From NCBI GenBank assembly GCA_035642125.1, contig DASQSZ010000215.1, forward strand, positions 1 to 10,265: 10,265 nucleotides of DNA, in the 5' to 3' direction. This document shows positions 7,265 through 10,265 of the stretch, one piece after another. Positions within the stretch are counted from its first letter, which is position 1, and each line of letters starts with the position of its first letter. The translations under genes and the position numbers were made by a program. The notes below the pieces were generated by a model that was not told the origin of the DNA, did not search any database, and saw only the letters and a list, made by a program, of their open reading frames with translations. Source of the DNA: CALAED01 sp937891035 (lineage in GTDB: Bacteria; Actinomycetota; Actinomycetes; Streptosporangiales; Streptosporangiaceae).

Positions 7265-7303
7265 GGCGGGCGCATCGCTCGCCATCCCTCTCGCCCGGCG
7301 GGC
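7265..7303 (-). terminator. Possible terminator after ruvB
   Basis: Within about 50 bases of the ruvB stop the minus strand can form two stem-loops. A short one at 7293-7303 pairs GCCC with GGGC around a 3-base loop. A longer one at 7265-7283 has four pairs, one mismatch, three pairs and a 3-base loop. No U tract follows. Together with the promoter candidate downstream this suggests that ruvCAB and yajC-secDF are separate units. The evidence is structural only. Confidence 0.3.
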
Positions 7304-7314
7304 TCACCTGCGGC

Positions 7315-8427
7315 TCACTCCGAACCTTCGTCGCCGACTCCGAACAGCGTACCCGTAGTCGGGGGCGGCGGCGGCGGAGCGAGTCCGGCGTGCTCCCACG
7401 CGGCCCTCGTGGCCACCCTGCCCCGCGGCGTGCGAGCCAGCAATCCCTGCCTGACCAGGAACGGTTCGGCGACCACCTCGACGGTTTCCGGCTCTTCGCC
7501 CACTGAAACGGCGAGCGTGGAAAGTCCGACCGGCCCGCCCCCGAACGTGTGCATGAGCGCGTTCAGCACCGCGCGGTCGAGCCGGTCGAGGCCGCGTTCG
7601 TCCACCTCGTACAACGTGAGGGCGGCCCGGGCGAGTTCCCTCGTGATCACGCCGTCGGCCCGGACCTCGGCGAAGTCGCGGACCCGGCGCAGCAGCCGGT
7701 TGGCGATGCGGGGGGTGCCGCGCGAGCGCCCGGAGATCTCGGTGGCCGCGTCGTCGTGGATGTCCACCCGGAGCAGGCGGGCGGACCTTTTGACGATCAC
7801 TTCCAGCTCGGCCGGCTCGTAGAAGTCCATATGCGCGACGAACCCGAACCTGTCACGCAGCGGCGCGGGCAGCAGGCCCGCCCGCGTGGTGGCGCCGACG
7901 AGCGTGAACGGCGCGATGTCCAGTGGGATGGCGGTGGCCCCGGGCCCCTTGCCGACCACGACGTCGACCCGGAAGTCCTCCATCGCGACGTAGAGCATCT
8001 CCTCGGCGGGCCGGGCCATTCGGTGGATCTCGTCGACGAACAGCACCTCGCCCTCGGACAGCGTCGACAGCACCGCGGCGAGGTCGCCGGCGCGTTCGAT
8101 CGCGGGGCCCGAGGAGATCCGCAGCGGCCGACCGAGCTCCGCCGCGATGATCATGGACAGGGTGGTCTTGCCGAGCCCGGGCCCGCCGCTGAGCATGATG
8201 TGGTCCGGCGTCCGGCCGCGGCGCACCGCGCTTTGCAGCACCAGCGACAGCTGCTCGCGCACCCGCTGTTGACCGACGAACTCATCGAGGCGCTTGGGCC
8301 GCAGCGCCGCCTCGATCGCCTGCTCCTCGCCCTCGGCGACCGGCGAGACCACCCTGTCCTCGCCCGCGCCGTGCGCCGCCCGCCCGGGAGGCCGCGCGGA
8401 TCGGCGCGCGTCTCCCTCCTCGCTCAT
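7315..8427 (-). CDS. ruvB: Holliday junction branch migration helicase RuvB
   Basis: RuvB is the AAA+ hexameric motor that drives branch migration of Holliday junctions bound by RuvA. The chosen ATG (8425-8427) has GGAGG four bases upstream and gives 370 residues; the frame stays open for another 37 codons upstream, but that stretch would overlap the ruvA end and looks non-native. A hydrophilic N-terminal extension of about 25 residues precedes the core. Walker A is GGPGLGKTT (91-99), where the family usually has GPPGLGKTT. Walker B is VDEIHR (131-136), sensor 1 GATTRAG (178-184), the arginine-finger region LRDRFG (190-195), and sensor 2 GTPRIANRLLRR (237-248). The C-terminal winged-helix domain follows, and the protein ends with a proline run and TGTLFG, a tail type common in actinobacteria. 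It lies 61 bp after ruvA. Confidence 0.96.
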   Translation of the reverse strand: MSEEGDARRSARPPGRAAHGAGEDRVVSPVAEGEEQAIEAALRPKRLDEFVGQQRVREQLSLVLQSAVRRGRTPDHIMLSGGPGLGKTTLSMIIAAELGRPLRISSGPAIERAGDLAAVLSTLSEGEVLFVDEIHRMARPAEEMLYVAMEDFRVDVVVGKGPGATAIPLDIAPFTLVGATTRAGLLPAPLRDRFGFVAHMDFYEPAELEVIVKRSARLLRVDIHDDAATEISGRSRGTPRIANRLLRRVRDFAEVRADGVITRELARAALTLYEVDERGLDRLDRAVLNALMHTFGGGPVGLSTLAVSVGEEPETVEVVAEPFLVRQGLLARTPRGRVATRAAWEHAGLAPPPPPPTTGTLFGVGDEGSE

Positions 8428-8464
8428 CCGCCCTCCGCGACACGAAGAGCAAGGATCGGGGTGC

Positions 8465-8488
8465 GCGCGCCGCGCGCCTGCGGCGCGC
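8465..8488 (-). repeat. Perfect 9-bp GC hairpin between ruvA and ruvB
   Basis: GCGCGCCGC (8465-8473) and GCGGCGCGC (8480-8488) are exact inverted repeats with a 6-base loop. In the minus-strand transcript the stem begins at the base directly after the ruvA TGA. No U tract follows. It could protect the upstream RNA or attenuate entry into ruvB, or it may only reflect the GC-rich spacer. It ends about 38 bases before the ruvB start, so it does not cover the ruvB ribosome site. Confidence 0.6.
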
Positions 8489-9103
8489 TCATGGGCGAGA
8501 GAGCTTCTTGAGTGCGGACTTGAGGAGCGCGCCGACATCGGGCGTCTCCCGGCCGTCGAGGTCGGCGGCCACGGCGTCCACCGCGGCGTCGGCGTCCTTG
8601 GCCGGCCAACCCAGGTTCACCAGGCCGGTGTGCACCTGAGCGCGCCAGGAGGCGCTCTGGTCGGCTCCGGCGGCTCCGGCGTCGTCGCCGTCGTCGCCGA
8701 CCGGCCCGCCGAGGCGGCCGGAGAGCTCGAGGACGATGCGCTGGGCGCCCTTTTTGCCGATGCCGGGGACCTTGGTGAGCGCGGCGAGGTCTTCGGTCGC
8801 CACGGCGCGGCGCAGCGCGTTCGGCGCGTGGACGGCCAGCATCGCGAGGGCCAGCCTGGGCCCCACGCCGCTGGCCGTCTGCAACAACTCGAAGACCGCC
8901 CGTTCGTCTTCGTCGGCGAACCCGTACAGCGTCAGCGAGTCCTCCCGTACGACCAGCGACGTCGGCACGTGCGCCCGGTCGCCGACCCGCAGCGCGGCGA
9001 GCGTGGCCGGCGTGCACTGGACGGACAGGCCAACCCCGCCGACGTCGACGACGGCGCCGTCGGGCCCGGCGGCGGTGACCCGGCCGTCCACGAAGGCGAT
9101 CAT
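8489..9103 (-). CDS. ruvA: Holliday junction DNA-binding protein RuvA
   Basis: RuvA forms tetramers that hold the four-way junction flat and load RuvB. The 204 residues match the usual length (E. coli about 203). The N-terminal OB-fold domain starts MIAFVDGRV and runs to about residue 63 (LTLYGFADEDE is a family hallmark). Two helix-hairpin-helix motifs follow: ASGVGPRLA (77-85) and VPGIGKKGAQRI (112-123). A flexible Gly/Asp/Ala linker (about 131-150) leads to the C-terminal domain III (152-204), which contacts RuvB and contains LGWPAKDADAAVD. The ATG start (9101-9103) overlaps the ruvC stop as ATGA, with AAGGAGGT nine bases upstream inside ruvC. Coupled translation with ruvC is likely. Confidence 0.97.
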   Translation of the reverse strand: MIAFVDGRVTAAGPDGAVVDVGGVGLSVQCTPATLAALRVGDRAHVPTSLVVREDSLTLYGFADEDERAVFELLQTASGVGPRLALAMLAVHAPNALRRAVATEDLAALTKVPGIGKKGAQRIVLELSGRLGGPVGDDGDDAGAAGADQSASWRAQVHTGLVNLGWPAKDADAAVDAVAADLDGRETPDVGALLKSALKKLSRP

Positions 9104-9651
9104 CCCGGCTTACCTCCTTGCCTCCCGCCGTGCCGCGCGATTTCGGCGGCCCGCGCGGCCCGCTCCAGCCGGGCCCGCGCGCCACCGCGCCAGACGTGGC
9201 AGATGGCCAGCGCGAGCGCGTCGGCGGCGTCGGCGGGTTTCGGGGCGGCCGCGAGGCCGAGCAGCCGCGTCACCATCATCGTCACCTGGGCCTTATCCGC
9301 GCGGCCGTTTCCGGTGACCGCCGCCTTGGCCTCACTCGGCGTGTGCAGCGCGACCGGGAGCCCACGCCGCGCCGCGCACACGATCGCGACCGCGCCGGCC
9401 TGAGCGGTGCCCATGACGGTGCGGACGTTGTGCTGGGAAAAGACGCGTTCGACGGCGACCGCGTCGGGGCGCAGGTCGTCCAGCAGGGCGTCCAGATCGC
9501 GCTCGAGCTCGACCAGCCGGGTGCCGATGTCGTCGTCTGGACTCGTCCTGATCACATGGACGCCGACCAGCGACAGCGGCTTGCCCGGCGCGCCCTCAAC
9601 GACGCCGACGCCGCATCTGGTAAGCCCGGGATCGACGCCGAGCACCCGCAT
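9100..9651 (-). CDS. ruvC: Crossover junction endodeoxyribonuclease RuvC
   Basis: RuvC is the dimeric, metal-dependent nuclease that resolves Holliday junctions by symmetric cleavage. The 183-residue protein is slightly longer than E. coli RuvC (173), with the excess in a basic Arg/Gly C-terminal tail. The RNase H-like fold and all four catalytic acids are visible: D7 in GVDPG, E68 in VAVERVF, and D141 and D144 in KPADAADALALAICH. FSQHNVRTVMGTAQAG (71-86) and HTPSEAKAAVTGNGRADKAQV (103-123) are typical family segments. The ATG (9649-9651) has AAGGGG six bases upstream, a good ribosome site. It is first in the ruvCAB unit. A near-consensus SOS box 13-26 bases upstream and a terminator-like inverted repeat further up point to its own DNA-damage-controlled promoter. 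Confidence 0.97.
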   Translation of the reverse strand: MRVLGVDPGLTRCGVGVVEGAPGKPLSLVGVHVIRTSPDDDIGTRLVELERDLDALLDDLRPDAVAVERVFSQHNVRTVMGTAQAGAVAIVCAARRGLPVALHTPSEAKAAVTGNGRADKAQVTMMVTRLLGLAAAPKPADAADALALAICHVWRGGARARLERAARAAEIARHGGRQGGKPG

Positions 9652-9663
9652 AAGGAACCCCTT

Positions 9664-9677
9664 CGATCACCTGTTCG
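9664..9677 (-). promoter_or_regulatory. Candidate LexA (SOS) box upstream of ruvC
   Basis: The minus strand reads CGAACAGGTGATCG, differing at one base from the actinobacterial LexA palindrome CGAAC-N4-GTTCG. The flanking A on the 3' side also fits the longer TCGAAC-N4-GTTCGA form. It lies 13-26 bases before the ruvC ATG and would cover the start of transcription predicted from the upstream -10, which is where a repressor should sit. LexA control of ruvC is known in mycobacteria. The site itself is seen; binding is inferred. Confidence 0.72.
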
Positions 9678-9682
9678 CCACG

Positions 9683-9711
9683 AGGCTACCGCCGGGCGGC
9701 GGCGCCGTCGC
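9683..9711 (-). promoter_or_regulatory. Candidate ruvCAB promoter
   Basis: On the minus strand GCGACG (9711-9706), N17, TAGCCT (9688-9683) fits a weak -35 (four of six bases of TTGACG) and a TANNNT -10. Transcription would start at about 9676, within the candidate LexA box and about 25 bases before the ruvC ATG. The -35 overlaps the end of the 14-bp inverted repeat. Confidence 0.45.
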
Positions 9712-9749
9712 CGCGCCGCCGGGGCGTGTCGCGGACCGGCGGCGCGGCG
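9709..9749 (-). terminator. Perfect 14-bp GC inverted repeat, probable terminator of the GNAT gene
   Basis: CGCCGCGCCGCCGG (9709-9722) and CCGGCGGCGCGGCG (9736-9749) are exact inverted repeats around a 13-base loop. The structure starts 46 bases past the stop codon of the upstream GNAT gene and just before the ruvC promoter candidate. No U tract follows, so it would be the U-less type often seen in actinobacteria. It would insulate SOS-controlled ruvCAB from read-through. The outer five bases of one arm are shared with the first unit of the 16-bp tandem repeat. Confidence 0.5.
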
Positions 9750-9792
9750 GGTGAGCGGCCCGGCGGGTGAGCGGCCCGGCGGGTGAGCGGCG
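9745..9792. repeat. 16-bp tandem repeat, three copies
   Basis: The unit CGGCGGGTGAGCGGCC occurs exactly at 9745-9760 and 9761-9776, and with one changed last base at 9777-9792. The array ends three bases from the stop codon of the GNAT gene, and so lies in its 3' untranslated region. The unit is not a multiple of three and no reading frame uses it. It is likely a small variable-number repeat. Confidence 0.85.
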
Positions 9793-9795
9793 GGG

Positions 9796-10265
9796 TCAGA
9801 AGTCGTCCAGCATGAACGGGGTCGTGGCGAACGCGGCGCCGAGCACGGCCGGGGCGCCGCCGTCGAGCAGGCCGGACCGGCTGAGGGTGGCGACCGGCAC
9901 GCCGGCGTACAGGGCGGCCAGGCCGCGCTCGGTCATGCGTACGGCGGCGGCGCTTTGTGGGGCGCGCTCCAGCCGGCCGCGGCCGCCGGCCACGATGAGC
10001 CGCCACGAGCCGGCGTTGCCGGGGCGCAGCGCGTCGTGCACGATCAGCGGCACCTCGGCGGCCACCCCGACGGGGAAGCCGCGGGCCGCGATCGCCGCCG
10101 GCGCGTCGATGATCCGCAGCATCCACGACGACCGCGTGACCCGCTCGTCGGTGCGGTCGCGCAGCAGCCACAGGATCGGGTCGTGCGGGGAGATGCGGGC
10201 CCGTACGGTCTCGGCCGTGGAGGAGCCGGAGCCGACCAGGCTCCACAGCGCGCGGGCCGTCGCGG
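9796..10265 (-). CDS. Eis-like GNAT N-acetyltransferase, C-terminal part
   Basis: The reading frame enters from the right edge of the window and ends at TGA (9796-9798), giving 155 residues. The sequence ALWSLVGSGSSTAETVRARI, then HDPILWLLRDRT and WMLRIIDAPAAIAARGFP, followed by an alternating strand region (AEVPLIVHDALRPGNAGSWR), VRMTERGLAALYAG and the very end FATTPFMLDDF, matches the C-terminal SCP2-like domain of Eis-family acetyltransferases. In Mycobacterium Eis the carboxylate of the C-terminal Phe acts in catalysis, and this protein also ends in Phe. The acetyl-CoA-binding N-terminal domains are outside the window, so the substrate (aminoglycoside, protein lysine or another amine) cannot be inferred. 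An internal ATG gives a shorter frame, but the upstream sequence is clearly continuous coding. It lies 144 bp before ruvC, with a probable terminator between them. Confidence 0.82.
   Translation of the reverse strand, partial: ATARALWSLVGSGSSTAETVRARISPHDPILWLLRDRTDERVTRSSWMLRIIDAPAAIAARGFPVGVAAEVPLIVHDALRPGNAGSWRLIVAGGRGRLERAPQSAAAVRMTERGLAALYAGVPVATLSRSGLLDGGAPAVLGAAFATTPFMLDDF

Noticed and set aside
7084..7275. 63-codon minus-strand frame in the ruvB-yajC gap
   Set aside because: No similarity is recognised, it spans the promoter candidate and overlaps the yajC start; most likely non-coding.
8428..8538. Upstream extension of ruvB by 37 codons
   Set aside because: It would overlap the end of ruvA, is low-complexity Ser/Arg, and the internal ATG at 8427 has a good GGAGG site and gives the normal RuvB size.
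7549..9403. Long plus-strand open frames opposite ruvB, ruvA and ruvC
   Set aside because: They are shadows of well-supported genes, with no ribosome sites or family features.
9686..10246. 186-codon minus-strand frame overlapping the GNAT gene end and the repeats
   Set aside because: It is Arg/Pro-rich frame-shifted sequence of the GNAT gene and runs through the tandem repeats and the hairpin.
1..10265. CRISPR array, tRNA or rRNA, insertion sequence, toxin-antitoxin or defence genes
   Set aside because: No direct-repeat-spacer array, tRNA cloverleaf, transposase or terminal inverted repeats were seen. All coding space is accounted for by conserved housekeeping genes.

Overview
The window is chromosomal DNA from a GC-rich actinomycete. 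The evidence is G/C-dominated third codon positions, GTG starts for relA and secD, Ala/Pro/Ser-rich low-complexity segments, and the gene order ruvC-ruvA-ruvB-yajC-secD-secF-apt-relA, which is a classic actinobacterial block (Streptomyces and mycobacteria have close versions). The genus cannot be fixed from the sequence alone. All complete genes lie on the minus strand, so the biological reading order runs from the right end of the window to the left.

Right end (9652-10265): the C-terminal 155 residues of an Eis-like GNAT N-acetyltransferase with an SCP2-type C-terminal domain. After it come a 16-bp tandem repeat (three copies), a perfect 14-bp GC inverted repeat that may be a terminator, a candidate promoter, and a near-consensus LexA (SOS) box just upstream of ruvC.

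Holliday-junction module (7315-9651): ruvC and ruvA overlap by 4 nt. ruvB follows after 61 nt that hold a perfect 9-bp hairpin abutting the ruvA stop. RuvC is the resolvase, RuvA the junction-binding tetramer and RuvB the AAA+ motor.

Secretion module (3654-7105): after a 209-bp gap with a possible terminator and a good promoter candidate come yajC, secD and secF, the Sec translocon accessory complex. secD and secF are translationally coupled (ATGATG at the junction). SecD carries a long low-complexity insert in its extracytoplasmic domain, and SecF has a long hydrophilic C-terminal tail.

Nucleotide module (336-3587): apt (adenine salvage) and relA (bifunctional (p)ppGpp synthetase/hydrolase), separated by 192 bp with a promoter-like element inside an inverted repeat. 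The far left end holds the 3' end of a convergent, plus-strand DUF349 gene.

No stretch longer than about 300 bases lacks a gene. The largest gaps are 7106-7314 (209 bp), 2871-3062 (192 bp), 9652-9795 (144 bp) and 233-335 (103 bp). I see no mobile element, CRISPR array, tRNA, rRNA or defence system. This is a conserved housekeeping region, and the points worth a second look are mostly regulatory DNA between genes and lineage-specific protein extensions. I do not find an undescribed multi-gene system here.
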